Shown here piece by piece: positions 1 through 9,039 of a DNA stretch of 64,000 nucleotides. The translations under genes were made by a program, and so were the position numbers. The notes under the pieces are model-generated. The model was not told where the DNA came from. It ran no database searches and was given only the letters and a program-made list of their open reading frames with translations. The stretch lies in NCBI GenBank assembly GCA_030826945.1, contig JAPQLC010000004.1, positions 1 to 64,000 on the forward strand, read 5' to 3'. The DNA comes from Candidatus Thiobius zoothamnicola (lineage in GTDB: Bacteria; Pseudomonadota; Gammaproteobacteria; Chromatiales; Chromatiaceae). Each line of letters begins with the position of its first letter. Position 1 is the stretch's first letter.

Positions 1-1
1 A

Positions 2-280
2 CTGGTAAAATACCTTACACTATTCAAGCACTTAGTGCTTAAGTTAATGACATTGGCCCTTTGGTTGGGGTTTCTTGATAACTGCATCAACTCGGGCATA
101 TCCAGCATTGTCGTGGAAACCAACCGTCAGGGGGCCAGCGGATTTTATGAACGCATCGGTTTTCAGCATCTCGCTGACTTTGATTCGCCATTACATAACC
201 TTGTCACGCCAACAGGCCAGGCCTGCGTATATCAATATGCGTGTCAACAAAAACCCGACAACCAGACCACATCATTATGA
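2..280 (+). CDS. GNAT-family acetyltransferase, C-terminal end (partial)
   Basis: The reading frame is open from the left edge of the window, so the 5' part lies outside. The visible stretch contains a pattern typical of the end of a GNAT N-acetyltransferase fold: a VVETNRQGASGFYERIGF-like segment, in which the conserved Asn and the aromatic Y-x-R-x-GF bind acetyl-CoA and close the last strands. The substrate cannot be told from this fragment. The internal ATG at 35 is probably not the true start. The gene ends 67 bp before cysM on the same strand. The family call rests on this one motif and is moderately secure. Confidence 0.55.
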   Translation: MVKYLTLFKHLVLKLMTLALWLGFLDNCINSGISSIVVETNRQGASGFYERIGFQHLADFDSPLHNLVTPTGQACVYQYACQQKPDNQTTSL

Positions 281-347
281 CACCAGGCTTGCATTTGCCC
301 GGCGAATTAGGCGATAAAGCAGCGCGTTGATGAAGGAAAACACTGAA

Positions 348-1253
348 ATGAAAGAATACCCAACCATTGCGAAATTCGTCGGCAATACGCCGCTCGTCAG
401 ACTGCAACGCTTGCCGGAAGACAACAGCAACACCTTCTTAGTCAAACTGGAAGGCAACAACCCGGCCGGTTCCGTCAAAGACCGACCAGCCTTGTCAATG
501 ATTGAGAACGCCGAGCAACGGGGCGAAATCAGGCCGGGCGATACGTTGATTGAGGCGACCAGCGGCAACACCGGCATCGCTTTGGCCATGGCGGCCGCCA
601 TCAAAGGTTATCGCATGATACTGATCATGCCGGATAACCTCAGCGTAGAGCGCCGCGCCGCGATGCATGCGTATGGCGCGGAACTGATTCTGGTCACGGA
701 AGCCGAAAGCATGGAAGGCGCACGCGATCTTGCGCTGGCGATGTCATCCAGAGGCGAAGGCAAAGTACTGAATCAGTTCGCCAACCCCGACAACCCACAA
801 GCGCATTATGTCTCGACAGGGCCGGAAATCTGGGACGAGACTCAGGGCGGAATCACTCATTTCGTCAGTTCGATGGGCACGACCGGCACCATTATGGGTA
901 CCGGACGCTACCTGAAAGAAAAAAATCCAGCTATCCAGATCATTGGCGTGCAGCCGGAAGAAGGCGCATCCATTCCCGGCATCCGACGTTGGCCGCCGGA
1001 ATATTTGCCAGACATTTACGATGGCCGTCTGGTGGATCGGGAAATTGATGTCAGCCAACCATTAGCGGAAGAAACCACGCGGAAACTGGCCGCGCAGGAA
1101 GGCATCTTCTGCGGCATTTCTTCCGGCGGCGCTGTGGCAGCCGCCCTGCAATTGGCAACAGAATTGGAAAACGCCGTGATCGTATCAATCATTTGTGATC
1201 GCGGTGACCGCTATTTATCAACCGGCGTGTTTAACCCGCCAACGGATGCTTGA
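348..1253 (+). CDS. cysM: Cysteine synthase B (O-acetylserine sulfhydrylase B)
   Basis: A PLP enzyme that joins O-acetyl-L-serine with sulfide or thiosulfate to make cysteine or S-sulfocysteine in the cytoplasm. The protein has 301 residues, close to E. coli CysM (303). The PLP lysine lies in NPAGSVKDRPA (K44) and the phosphate-binding TSGNTG loop at about 71-76. A late SSGGAVAA segment completes the cofactor site. I prefer ATG 348 because AAGGA lies 9 nt upstream and the family begins with a YPTI-x-x-FVGNTPLVRL pattern; upstream TTG 327 and ATG 330 are possible. Its stop overlaps the rlmD start by one base, so the two are translationally coupled. Confidence 0.93.
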   Translation: MKEYPTIAKFVGNTPLVRLQRLPEDNSNTFLVKLEGNNPAGSVKDRPALSMIENAEQRGEIRPGDTLIEATSGNTGIALAMAAAIKGYRMILIMPDNLSVERRAAMHAYGAELILVTEAESMEGARDLALAMSSRGEGKVLNQFANPDNPQAHYVSTGPEIWDETQGGITHFVSSMGTTGTIMGTGRYLKEKNPAIQIIGVQPEEGASIPGIRRWPPEYLPDIYDGRLVDREIDVSQPLAEETTRKLAAQEGIFCGISSGGAVAAALQLATELENAVIVSIICDRGDRYLSTGVFNPPTDA

Positions 1254-2599
1254 TGGCACGAAGAAGAACCCGGCAACGGTTCCCGGAAGGCGAGCATCAA
1301 GCTGAGATTCATGCGCTCAGCCATGATGGACGCGGCGTTGCCCGTATTGGAGAAAAGACCACTTTCATCCATGGCGCATTGCCGAACGAAACCGTACTGT
1401 TCCGCTATACGGCAAGCCAACGCCATCACGACGAAGGCCAACTCACCCAGGTGCTGAATGCCTCGTCAGAGCGAGTGGAGCCTGCCTGTCCGCATTACGC
1501 GATCTGCGGCGGATGTGCTTTGCAGCATATGGAATCCCATGCGCAAATCCTCGCCAAACAAACCATCTTAATGGACAACCTCACCCGGATCGGCCAGGTT
1601 GAACCCCAGCAGATATTGCCGCCACTGACCAATCCGACACCTTGGGGCTATCGGCGCAAAGCGCGTCTCGGAGTGAAATATGTCGCCCCGAAGGGCAAGG
1701 TATTGGTCGGTTTCCGCGAACGCGGCAATCATTTTATCGCTGACCTGACCACTTGCCCCGTTTTGCACCCCAAGGTGGGAGAAAAATTAACCACCATTGC
1801 CGCCTGCATTGATCAACTGAGCCTACGCGACAAAATACCGCAAATCGAAGTCGCAATGGATGACGAGCAATGCGTATTGGTATTACGGGTATTGGCCCCA
1901 CCCACCGAACACGACCAACAACAACTCCTGGCGCTGGCCGAAGCGTGCGGCTACATTCTGTATCTGCAACCGGCAGGACCTGACAGCACATACCCTTTGG
2001 GTGCTGGCATTGATTTGCAATACCAATTACCCAATCACCATATCACCTTGGGTTTTATGCCGAATGATTTCACTCAGGTGAACACAGAGATCAACCGGCA
2101 AATGGTTGACCGCGCACTAACCCTGTTGGACTTGAATACCCAGGATAAAGTGCTGGATTTATTTTGCGGCATAGGCAACTTCACTCTGCCCTTGGCGCAA
2201 TACGCCGGTTATGTCGCTGGCGTGGAAGGTGATTCTGGTCTGATTGAACGCGCCCGCGAAAACGCCAAACGCAACCAACGGGACAATATCGATTTTTATA
2301 CGGCGAATCTGTATGAAACCCTGGAACCCGCCAACTGGCTACGGCAATCTTTTAACAAGGCATTAATTGATCCGCCGCGCAGCGGTGCCCAACAAATCCT
2401 GCATCTGTTGCCGCAACTGGGCGTGGAAAGGCTGGTCTATATTTCGTGTTACCCAGGTACTTTGGCGCGGGATGCCGGTGAATTGGTGCATCAACAAGGT
2501 TATCGGTTAGTCAGCGCAGGCGTGATGGACATGTTCCCACACACGGCTCACGTCGAATCCATCGCCTTGTTTGAGCGTGTCGGAAAAACCCTATCGTGA
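1253..2599 (+). CDS. rlmD: 23S rRNA (uracil-1939-C5)-methyltransferase RlmD
   Basis: SAM-dependent enzyme that forms m5U1939 in 23S rRNA. Domains in order: an N-terminal TRAM RNA-binding fold (about 1-68); an iron-sulfur cluster with C79, C85, C88 (C-x5-CGGC pattern) and C168; and a C-terminal Rossmann methyltransferase with SAM motif VLDLFCGIGNFTLPLA. The nucleophile is the Cys in YISCYPGTLARD. Length (448) is normal for RlmD/RumA. ATG at 1253 overlaps the cysM stop; the TTG one codon earlier is less likely. The iron-sulfur cysteines separate it from TrmA and make RlmD the best call over RlmC. Confidence 0.93.
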   Translation: MARRRTRQRFPEGEHQAEIHALSHDGRGVARIGEKTTFIHGALPNETVLFRYTASQRHHDEGQLTQVLNASSERVEPACPHYAICGGCALQHMESHAQILAKQTILMDNLTRIGQVEPQQILPPLTNPTPWGYRRKARLGVKYVAPKGKVLVGFRERGNHFIADLTTCPVLHPKVGEKLTTIAACIDQLSLRDKIPQIEVAMDDEQCVLVLRVLAPPTEHDQQQLLALAEACGYILYLQPAGPDSTYPLGAGIDLQYQLPNHHITLGFMPNDFTQVNTEINRQMVDRALTLLDLNTQDKVLDLFCGIGNFTLPLAQYAGYVAGVEGDSGLIERARENAKRNQRDNIDFYTANLYETLEPANWLRQSFNKALIDPPRSGAQQILHLLPQLGVERLVYISCYPGTLARDAGELVHQQGYRLVSAGVMDMFPHTAHVESIALFERVGKTLS

Positions 2600-2636
2600 A
2601 TAAAACGCGCAATATGCCATTCCAACGACGGCTGAC

Positions 2637-3272
2637 ATGAATCGAGAAAAACGCCAAGCCATATTCACCCGCTTACGCGACGCCAATCCAAACCCGACCA
2701 CCGAATTGCAATATCAGTCGGCCTTTGAATTGCTCATCGCCGTTATCCTGTCCGCACAAGCCACAGATGTCGGCGTCAACAAAGCCACCCGCCGGTTATT
2801 TCCTGTCGCTAACACCCCGGAAGCCATCCTTGAACTGGGCGAAGATGGCCTGAAGACCTATATCAAAACCATCGGCTTGTTTAACAGCAAAGCCAAAAAC
2901 ATCCTGCAAACCTGTCAAATACTGGTGACGGCTCACCACAGCCAAGTACCAGAAAACCGGGAAGCACTGGAAGCCCTGCCCGGCGTCGGACGCAAAACAG
3001 CCAATGTGGTTTTAAACACCGCGTTCGGTCAACCCACAATGGCGGTCGATACCCACATATTCCGCGTTTCCAACCGCACTGGCATTGCGCCAGGCAAAAC
3101 CGTGCGCGAGGTGGAAGATCGCCTGTTACGGCTGGTACCCCAATCATTCATGCTCAATGCGCACCATTGGCTGATTTTACATGGCCGTTATACTTGTACG
3201 GCACGTAAGCCGCGTTGCGGCGCTTGCCTGATTGAGGATTTGTGTGAATATAAAGCGAAAGTGGTGGATTAA
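2637..3272 (+). CDS. nth: Endonuclease III (DNA glycosylase/AP lyase)
   Basis: Base-excision repair enzyme that removes oxidised pyrimidines and cleaves at the abasic site. It is 211 residues, the same as the E. coli enzyme. The helix-hairpin-helix LPGVGRKTANVVL carries the catalytic lysine, followed by the catalytic aspartate in VDTHIFRVSNR. A 4Fe-4S loop with Cys187, 194, 197 and 203 (C-x6-C-x2-C-x5-C) ends the protein. It lies 37 bp after rlmD and directly abuts the DUF1841 gene, the usual neighbour in many gammaproteobacteria. Confidence 0.95.
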   Translation: MNREKRQAIFTRLRDANPNPTTELQYQSAFELLIAVILSAQATDVGVNKATRRLFPVANTPEAILELGEDGLKTYIKTIGLFNSKAKNILQTCQILVTAHHSQVPENREALEALPGVGRKTANVVLNTAFGQPTMAVDTHIFRVSNRTGIAPGKTVREVEDRLLRLVPQSFMLNAHHWLILHGRYTCTARKPRCGACLIEDLCEYKAKVVD

Positions 3273-3710
3273 ATGCTGAATATGTTTGGCGATGACCGGA
3301 CCGGAATCCGCCGGGTTTTCCAAATCAGTTGGCGGAAACATCAGGATAATCAAACATTAAACGGTATTGAAGCAATCATTGCGCAAGTGATTCACCAACA
3401 CCCGGAATATCACGGATTATTGGGTGGCGACCCGCTGGATAAGGATTTCCCGGTGGAAGCTGGTGAATCCAATCCGTTTCTGCATATGGGCATGCACATC
3501 ACGCTCGCTGAACAACTGGCTGCAGACCGACCACGCGGCATCCGAAAATTACACCAAAAAATCAGCCGGAAGACCGGCGATATCCATCAAGCTGAACACG
3601 ACATGATGGAATGTCTGGGCGCTGTTTTATGGGAAGCGCAGATGAATAAGCGCATGCCTGATGAACAAGTCTATCTGCAATGCCTTAAGAAGATCGCAGT
3701 TGATAAATGA
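3273..3710 (+). CDS. DUF1841 family protein
   Basis: Conserved protein of unknown function, 145 residues. The family signature is seen in the central HPEYHGLL and ESNPFLHMGMHITLAEQ segments, followed by a conserved RPRGI turn and a C-terminal helical part with two close Met/Glu-rich stretches. No signal peptide or membrane segment is visible, so it is probably cytoplasmic. It starts immediately after the nth stop; an internal ATG at 3282 (MFGDDR) matches the family start better and may be the real one. Nth and DUF1841 genes are often adjacent, but a shared function has not been shown. Confidence 0.8.
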   Translation: MLNMFGDDRTGIRRVFQISWRKHQDNQTLNGIEAIIAQVIHQHPEYHGLLGGDPLDKDFPVEAGESNPFLHMGMHITLAEQLAADRPRGIRKLHQKISRKTGDIHQAEHDMMECLGAVLWEAQMNKRMPDEQVYLQCLKKIAVDK

Positions 3711-4192
3711 AGTATATTCTCATATTTATACTCATCTACCCAGGGCTTGCCACCGCCTGCGGCCAGCCTATCCGTGCTGATGCCATTATGGAATACACCG
3801 GTAGTACCGGGGAAAAAGAATATGTGATGCGTCTGAGAGATAGAAAAGAGAGGTGGGCCTATATATTATCCAAAATTGAAAGCGGCGATAAAACATGGTT
3901 GAAGGTTGCCGAAATATTAAAAAGAAACGCCGACGCCGCCATGACCAAAGAATTGACATATACCGTCTCATTTGCATTAAAGAACTCGCCTGAGCAAGTA
4001 TTAGGTATATTAGGTGGGCAATATTCAGTAAAAGAAATCTGCGGCTCTCCATTTGTTGAAGAGAATATCCATTTCGAGCAAGGATTTCTTAAAACCATAA
4101 AGGACAAAGTTGAGAACGCAGACTATCAAGGCCAACAGAAAGCGATCTGCCTGGATAACATTAATCACCAAATCGCTGAGACCCATAGATAA
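3707..4192 (+). CDS. Small exported protein of unknown function
   Basis: I do not recognise this 161-residue protein. The first 17 residues (MKYILIFILIYPGLATA) form a signal peptide; the next residue is Cys, but the preceding ATA is a poor lipobox, so both a secreted and a lipid-anchored form are possible. The mature part is charged and mostly helical and holds three further cysteines, which would allow disulfides in the periplasm. The ATG overlaps the stop of the DUF1841 gene by four bases (ATGA), so it is read from the same transcript. Base composition is more AT-rich than its neighbours. Confidence 0.6.
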   Translation: MKYILIFILIYPGLATACGQPIRADAIMEYTGSTGEKEYVMRLRDRKERWAYILSKIESGDKTWLKVAEILKRNADAAMTKELTYTVSFALKNSPEQVLGILGGQYSVKEICGSPFVEENIHFEQGFLKTIKDKVENADYQGQQKAICLDNINHQIAETHR

Positions 4193-4297
4193 TCAATTCC
4201 GTTGCTGCCTTGTCCCCTGATATTGCCAGCTATAGACCCAACCACCGCCATAGACAAGCCACGAAAAAGTCGAAAACACAAAATCCATGTCAAGACT

Positions 4298-4735
4298 TTA
4301 AGATATATTACCTTGATTCACGTCATCTTCTGGGCGACCAAATCTCTTAGCCGTAACGGTTAGAACATAAAGAGCGCCGCTCAACAAAACAATCGAGCCA
4401 GAAATAACAGCAAGCAATAACAAGTGGAAATGATCCGATACATGCTGCACGTCGATGACTAGATGCCTGGAAAGCGCGGTAATCGCGATAAATATCAGGA
4501 ATTGAACCGGTAATCTATGTGTCTTGAAATAAATACCAATCATTGCGCCCAGTTCAAGATAGATGAAAAGCAAAAGAATATCTTTTAGCTCAGCATACCC
4601 TTTCTCCATCATATGGAAATACTCAAAAACGGCTGACCACACAACGGTTGCGCCAATGATGAACAGCGCAAGATAATGAAAGATGTCCACCAGGACATTA
4701 CCAACTCTCTGAATCTTTTCTCTTTTAGTCGCCAT
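4298..4735 (-). CDS. PsiE-family (phosphate-starvation-inducible) membrane protein
   Basis: Inner-membrane protein of 145 residues with four predicted hydrophobic helices (about 15-38, 50-66, 75-90, 108-132). The conserved PsiE core is plain: LLFIYLELGAMIGIYF, then RLPVQFLIFIAITALSRHL-IID. The biochemical role of the family is not known; E. coli psiE is controlled by PhoB and cAMP-CRP, but I see no Pho box here. ATG 4735 is chosen over the preceding GTG 4738. It stands alone; the 280 bp between its start and nirD hold no gene I can support. Confidence 0.75.
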   Translation of the reverse strand: MATKREKIQRVGNVLVDIFHYLALFIIGATVVWSAVFEYFHMMEKGYAELKDILLLFIYLELGAMIGIYFKTHRLPVQFLIFIAITALSRHLVIDVQHVSDHFHLLLLAVISGSIVLLSGALYVLTVTAKRFGRPEDDVNQGNIS

Positions 4736-5020
4736 CACTCACCCCTGAATCCGCCAACAGAAACAATGTTCTCTATTCTGGTGCGTATCAACCTTTGCGT
4801 AGAAAGCCCTTTTATCAGCTCCCGTTCTGTTCAATATGCAGTCCGCAAGAACCCCACACCGGCACCTCTAACCCATTCTCAAAGAAAGGCGCACGGTATA
4901 GCCAACCAAGCAAACCTTGCAAACACAACGCAAGGAATCATCCCGCCAGGGTAGCAAAATCACCCCCTGGCAGCGAATGGAAAAGTCCATGCCTTTACCG
5001 CAAAGCCAGCAAGCATCACC

Positions 5021-5347
5021 TTAAATACCAGACTCCGCATCCAAGGCGAGATACACCATACCCTCTTCAACCTTGGTTGAATAAGTTGCCACGCAGCCTT
5101 CATCCGGCCCCTGCGCTTCACCTGTGGTCAAGTCAATTTTCCAGTTGTGCAATGGGCAGGTCACGCTGTTTTCATGCACGATGCCTTGCGAAAGTGGCCC
5201 CTGCCGGTGCGGGCATTGGTCTTTGACGGCGAATATCTGATCATTTTTGGTGCGAAACAAGGCGATGTCTTGCGTATCAGTTTTCACCACTCTTGCGCCC
5301 AGTTGCGGGATTTCATGCAAGGCGGCGATGGGTATCCAGTTGTTCAT
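5021..5347 (-). CDS. nirD: NADH nitrite reductase small subunit (Rieske-type)
   Basis: Partner of NirB in the cytoplasmic six-electron reduction of nitrite to ammonium. A Rieske-like fold of 108 residues, with ligand pairs CPH (C45, H47) and CPLH (C64, H67), so the 2Fe-2S site looks intact; in many NirD proteins these ligands are lost, so retention is worth noting. It follows nirB by 20 bp on the same strand. The start is taken as ATG 5347; an in-frame TTG at 5359 would add four residues. No good Shine-Dalgarno is visible, which fits translational coupling to nirB. Confidence 0.9.
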   Translation of the reverse strand: MNNWIPIAALHEIPQLGARVVKTDTQDIALFRTKNDQIFAVKDQCPHRQGPLSQGIVHENSVTCPLHNWKIDLTTGEAQGPDEGCVATYSTKVEEGMVYLALDAESGI

Positions 5348-5367
5348 TGATGCATCCAAATAAATGA

Positions 5368-7800
5368 TTAAGCGGCGATTTCAATCTTCTCAAACTCATG
5401 CTTTTCAGCTCCCTCCGCGCGCTCCTTCCACGGATCAATCTGAGCAAATTGCTGGGAGTATAAAAAGCGTTCATGCAAAGCTTCGCGCTGTGTTTGATCG
5501 AACAGGGCATCTTTGACATATTGCAGGCCAACCCGCTCCACCCAGGGTGCGGTACGTTCCAGATAGCGTGCTTCTTCACGGTATTTCTGGATGAATGCGG
5601 CTGAGTATTCAAGCACTTGCTGTTCAGTTTCGACTTTGCACAACAGGTCGGTCACGCGCACTTTGATGCCGCCGTTACCGCCGACATGCAGTTCGTAGCC
5701 GGAATCCACGCAGACCACGCCAAAATCCTTGATGGTCGCTTCGGCGCAATTGCGCGGACACCCGGAAACCGCCATCTTGAACTTGTGCGGCATCCAGGAA
5801 CCCCAGGTCATTTGTTCCAGTTGGACCCCCAACCCGGTTGAGTCCTGCGTGCCGAAACGGCACCAGTTTTTGCCAGCACAGGTTTTCACTGTACGCAGCG
5901 CCTTGCCGTAAGCATGGCCGGACACCAAACCGGCTGTCGATAAGTCTTTCCACATCGCGGGCAGGTCGGCTTTTTTGACACCAAACAAATCAATACGCTG
6001 GCCGCCAGTCACTTTCATTTCGGGCACATCATATTTTTCACACGCATCCGCGATAGCACGTAAATCGGCTGGGCTGCACAAGCCGCCGAACATCCGGGGC
6101 ACCACCGAGTAAGTGCCGTCTTTTTGGATATTGCCGTGTGCGCGTTCGTTGATGAAGCGGGATTGCGCATCGTCCTGGTATTCGCCAGGCCAATTCGCCA
6201 GCAGATAATAATTTAACGCAGGACGGCAGGTGGCGCAGCCATCCGGTGTTTTCCATTCACAAAACTGGCGCACCACATCCATATCCTTGAGCTGATGCTG
6301 CTTAATCGCCTGGATGATTTCATCGTGGCTGTATTCGGTGCAGCCACACAAAGGCTTTTTGCTTGGCGCTGCAGTATAGCCTTGACCAACGGTGCTGGCC
6401 AGAATGGATTCGACCAGGCCGGTGCAGGAGCCACATGAGCTGGAGGCTTTGGTATGCGCACGGACTTCCTCCAGGGTGAACAAGCCTTTTTTGACGATGG
6501 CATCGACAATCTCACCCTTGCAAACGCCATTACAACCACAGATTTCAGCCTCATTGCCAAGCGCTGCGACGCGGGTCTCATCACCATGCCCGGCATCGCC
6601 CAGATCATGCTGGCCGAATAAAATGGTATGCCGGAAATCGGTAATGCTGGAGCCTTCGCGCATGAGCTGGAAATACCAGGCACCATCAAGGGTGTCACCA
6701 TACAAAACAGCGCCTTTGATTTTATCGTCACGCAACACCAGTTTTTTGTAAACGCCCGCACCAGGGTCTTGCAGAACCAGGGTTTCGTCACCTTCAGCCT
6801 CGTTAAAATCACCGACTGAAAACAAATCAATGCCAGTCACTTTCAGTTTGGTTGAAGTGACTGAACCTTCATAACGTGCAATGCCCAAATTGGCCAGGTG
6901 ATTCGCCGCAACCTTGGCCTGATCAAACAAGGGCGCGACCAGTCCGTAACAGGTCTGGCGATGCTGTACGCACTCACCCACGGCATAAACACGCGGATCG
7001 AACGTTTGCAAGGTGTCATTGACCACGATACCACGTTCACAATGAATACCCGCTGCTTGAGCCAGTTGGATATTGGGCCGAATGCCGACCGCCATCACCA
7101 CCAGATCGGCGGCAAGTTCAGCGCCATCGGCGAAACGCACGCCCGTCACCCGCTCATCGCCGAGAATTTCGGCGGTTTGCGCTTCCATCATAAAATGCAA
7201 ACCACGTTCTTCCAGAGAGGTTTTCAGTAGTGCCGAAGCGGGCTTATCCAACTGGCGCTCCATCAAGCTATCCAGTAAATGCACGACGGTGACATCCATG
7301 CCGTTTTTCAACAAACCGTTCGCCGCCTCCAGGCCGAGCAAGCCGCCGCCGATCACGACCGCTTTGGCATGAGTTTGTGCCGCAGACAGCATTGCCTCAA
7401 CATCCGCAATATCGCGGAAACCGATCACGCCTTGTTTGTCATGTCCGGGAATCGGAATGATGAATGGATTGGAGCCGGTCGCCAGTAACAGGCGATCATA
7501 GTGCGCGCTTGCACCGGATTGAGTCACCACTTCACGTCGGGTGCGATCAATGCGTACCACCGGATCGCCGGTAATCAGCTGAATATGGTTTTCAGCGTAC
7601 CAATCGCGATCATTCAGAATGATGTCGTTCAGGGTTTTTTCACCCGCCAACACGGGCGAAAGCATAATGCGGTTGTAATTAGGGTGCGGCTCAGCGCCGA
7701 AAACGGTGATCTGATAGCGCTCCGGCTCCAGTTTGAGCAGCTCTTCCAGAGTGCGGATACCAGCCATGCCATTGCCGATTAAAATGAGTTTTTCTTGCAC
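5368..7800 (-). CDS. nirB: NADH nitrite reductase large subunit
   Basis: Cytoplasmic assimilatory-type nitrite reductase of 810 residues. Domains in order: FAD/NAD(P)H oxidoreductase (1 to about 300; GNGMAG and VVIGGGLLGLEAA dinucleotide loops); two BFD-like 2Fe-2S modules (C421, C423, C456, C459 and C485, C487, C522, C525); the sulfite/nitrite reductase half-domain; and the sirohaem/4Fe-4S site with C641, C647, C681 and C685. The start is GTG 7800 with GGGAGA upstream. No nitrate reductase or nitrite transporter gene lies beside it here, and no sirohaem synthase is in the window. Confidence 0.95.
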   Translation of the reverse strand: MQEKLILIGNGMAGIRTLEELLKLEPERYQITVFGAEPHPNYNRIMLSPVLAGEKTLNDIILNDRDWYAENHIQLITGDPVVRIDRTRREVVTQSGASAHYDRLLLATGSNPFIIPIPGHDKQGVIGFRDIADVEAMLSAAQTHAKAVVIGGGLLGLEAANGLLKNGMDVTVVHLLDSLMERQLDKPASALLKTSLEERGLHFMMEAQTAEILGDERVTGVRFADGAELAADLVVMAVGIRPNIQLAQAAGIHCERGIVVNDTLQTFDPRVYAVGECVQHRQTCYGLVAPLFDQAKVAANHLANLGIARYEGSVTSTKLKVTGIDLFSVGDFNEAEGDETLVLQDPGAGVYKKLVLRDDKIKGAVLYGDTLDGAWYFQLMREGSSITDFRHTILFGQHDLGDAGHGDETRVAALGNEAEICGCNGVCKGEIVDAIVKKGLFTLEEVRAHTKASSSCGSCTGLVESILASTVGQGYTAAPSKKPLCGCTEYSHDEIIQAIKQHQLKDMDVVRQFCEWKTPDGCATCRPALNYYLLANWPGEYQDDAQSRFINERAHGNIQKDGTYSVVPRMFGGLCSPADLRAIADACEKYDVPEMKVTGGQRIDLFGVKKADLPAMWKDLSTAGLVSGHAYGKALRTVKTCAGKNWCRFGTQDSTGLGVQLEQMTWGSWMPHKFKMAVSGCPRNCAEATIKDFGVVCVDSGYELHVGGNGGIKVRVTDLLCKVETEQQVLEYSAAFIQKYREEARYLERTAPWVERVGLQYVKDALFDQTQREALHERFLYSQQFAQIDPWKERAEGAEKHEFEKIEIAA

Positions 7801-7842
7801 GAATATCTCCCGATGCCTTCATTCGGGAATCCTTTGCAAAGC

Positions 7843-9039
7843 TTATGCCAATACCGCCAAAGTGTGCATCGCAATCATATATTCCTCATCTGTTGAGATA
7901 ACCCAGACCTGCGGCGAAGCATCGGCAGCGGATATCCTGCAATCTCCAAGCTCACTGGCCCTGTGCTGATTGGCGACGGGGTCCAGGCTCACTCCCAACC
8001 AAGCGGCTTGTTCGCAAATCCGCCGCCGGATCTCTGCATCATTCTCCCCGACCCCAGCAGTGAAAACCAGCGCATCCAAACCACCCAATGACGCCGCCAA
8101 CGATCCTAATGCCTGATTGACGCGATACACGAAACAGTCAATCGACTCCGCCGCGCGTGAGTCATCACTGGCATGCAACGCACGCAAGTCATTACTCACG
8201 CCTGACAGCCCCAGAAGTCCTGAACGTTGATAGAGCAATTCTTCAAGCTCCGCTAATCCCATGCCCTCTTCCCGCATCAGGAACAATAAAACGCCAGGAT
8301 CAATAGTCCCGCAACGCGTACCCATCGGCAGGCCATCCAAGGCTGAAAAGCTCATGGTGGTATCAACACTCTTACCCGCTTTAACCGCCGCCATGCTGCA
8401 ACCACTACCCAGATGGGCGATGACCAGACGTTCTTCCGCGATGTCCGGGGCAAGTTCACGTAAACGCCGCACGATAAATTCGTAGGACAAGCCATGAAAA
8501 CCATAACGCCGCACCCCTCTGTCAAACAGTTGATAGGGTATGGCGAAACACTCAGCGACCTTTTCACGTCCCTGATGAAAACTGGTATCAAAACAAGCGA
8601 CTTGAGGCAAATCAGGCGATCCATCGGTAACAGCCTGTATCGCCGCAAGATGATGAGGCTGATGCAAAGGTGCCAGGGGAATCAGATTTTCCAACGCCGC
8701 CATCACCCGAGCATCAATCAGCACCGGATCGACATAACCGGCACCACCATGAGTCACCCGATGTCCCACGGCCAAGATCGCCTCGCCAGCCGCATAAGAT
8801 AACAACCAACGCCAGATCTGAGCGAAGGCTTCAGTATGCCCGTGTCCAGGCAAGGCTGGCTCATCAAAACTCTCACAAAGTTTAACGCCAGTCGCCGACT
8901 GAGCGATGAAATGCGGCGCGGATGCTATCGCCTCGACCTGACCTCTCGCCTGCAACCGAGGTTGGCCCTGCTCAACGACATACACCGCAAACTTTATACT
9001 GGAGGAACCCGCATTCAGCGCCAATAATAATTGACTCAT
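7843..9039 (-). CDS. ackA: Acetate kinase
   Basis: Interconverts acetate + ATP and acetyl phosphate + ADP. The protein has 398 residues, the normal family length. It begins with LLLALNAGSSSIKF, the first phosphate-binding signature of the ASKHA fold, and has the second signature in CFDTSFHQ and the adenosine motif near VFTAGVGEND. The start ATG 9039 overlaps the stop of the upstream phosphotransacetylase gene (ATGA), so the two enzymes are made together; a longer frame to 9117 exists but lies inside that gene. Propionate kinase activity cannot be excluded from sequence alone. Confidence 0.93.
   Translation of the reverse strand: MSQLLLALNAGSSSIKFAVYVVEQGQPRLQARGQVEAIASAPHFIAQSATGVKLCESFDEPALPGHGHTEAFAQIWRWLLSYAAGEAILAVGHRVTHGGAGYVDPVLIDARVMAALENLIPLAPLHQPHHLAAIQAVTDGSPDLPQVACFDTSFHQGREKVAECFAIPYQLFDRGVRRYGFHGLSYEFIVRRLRELAPDIAEERLVIAHLGSGCSMAAVKAGKSVDTTMSFSALDGLPMGTRCGTIDPGVLLFLMREEGMGLAELEELLYQRSGLLGLSGVSNDLRALHASDDSRAAESIDCFVYRVNQALGSLAASLGGLDALVFTAGVGENDAEIRRRICEQAAWLGVSLDPVANQHRASELGDCRISAADASPQVWVISTDEEYMIAMHTLAVLA

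Noticed and set aside
5368..7800. Dissimilatory or multi-haem nitrite reductase
   Set aside because: The domain order (FAD/NAD, BFD, sirohaem) is that of cytoplasmic NirB, and there is no signal peptide or CxxCH.
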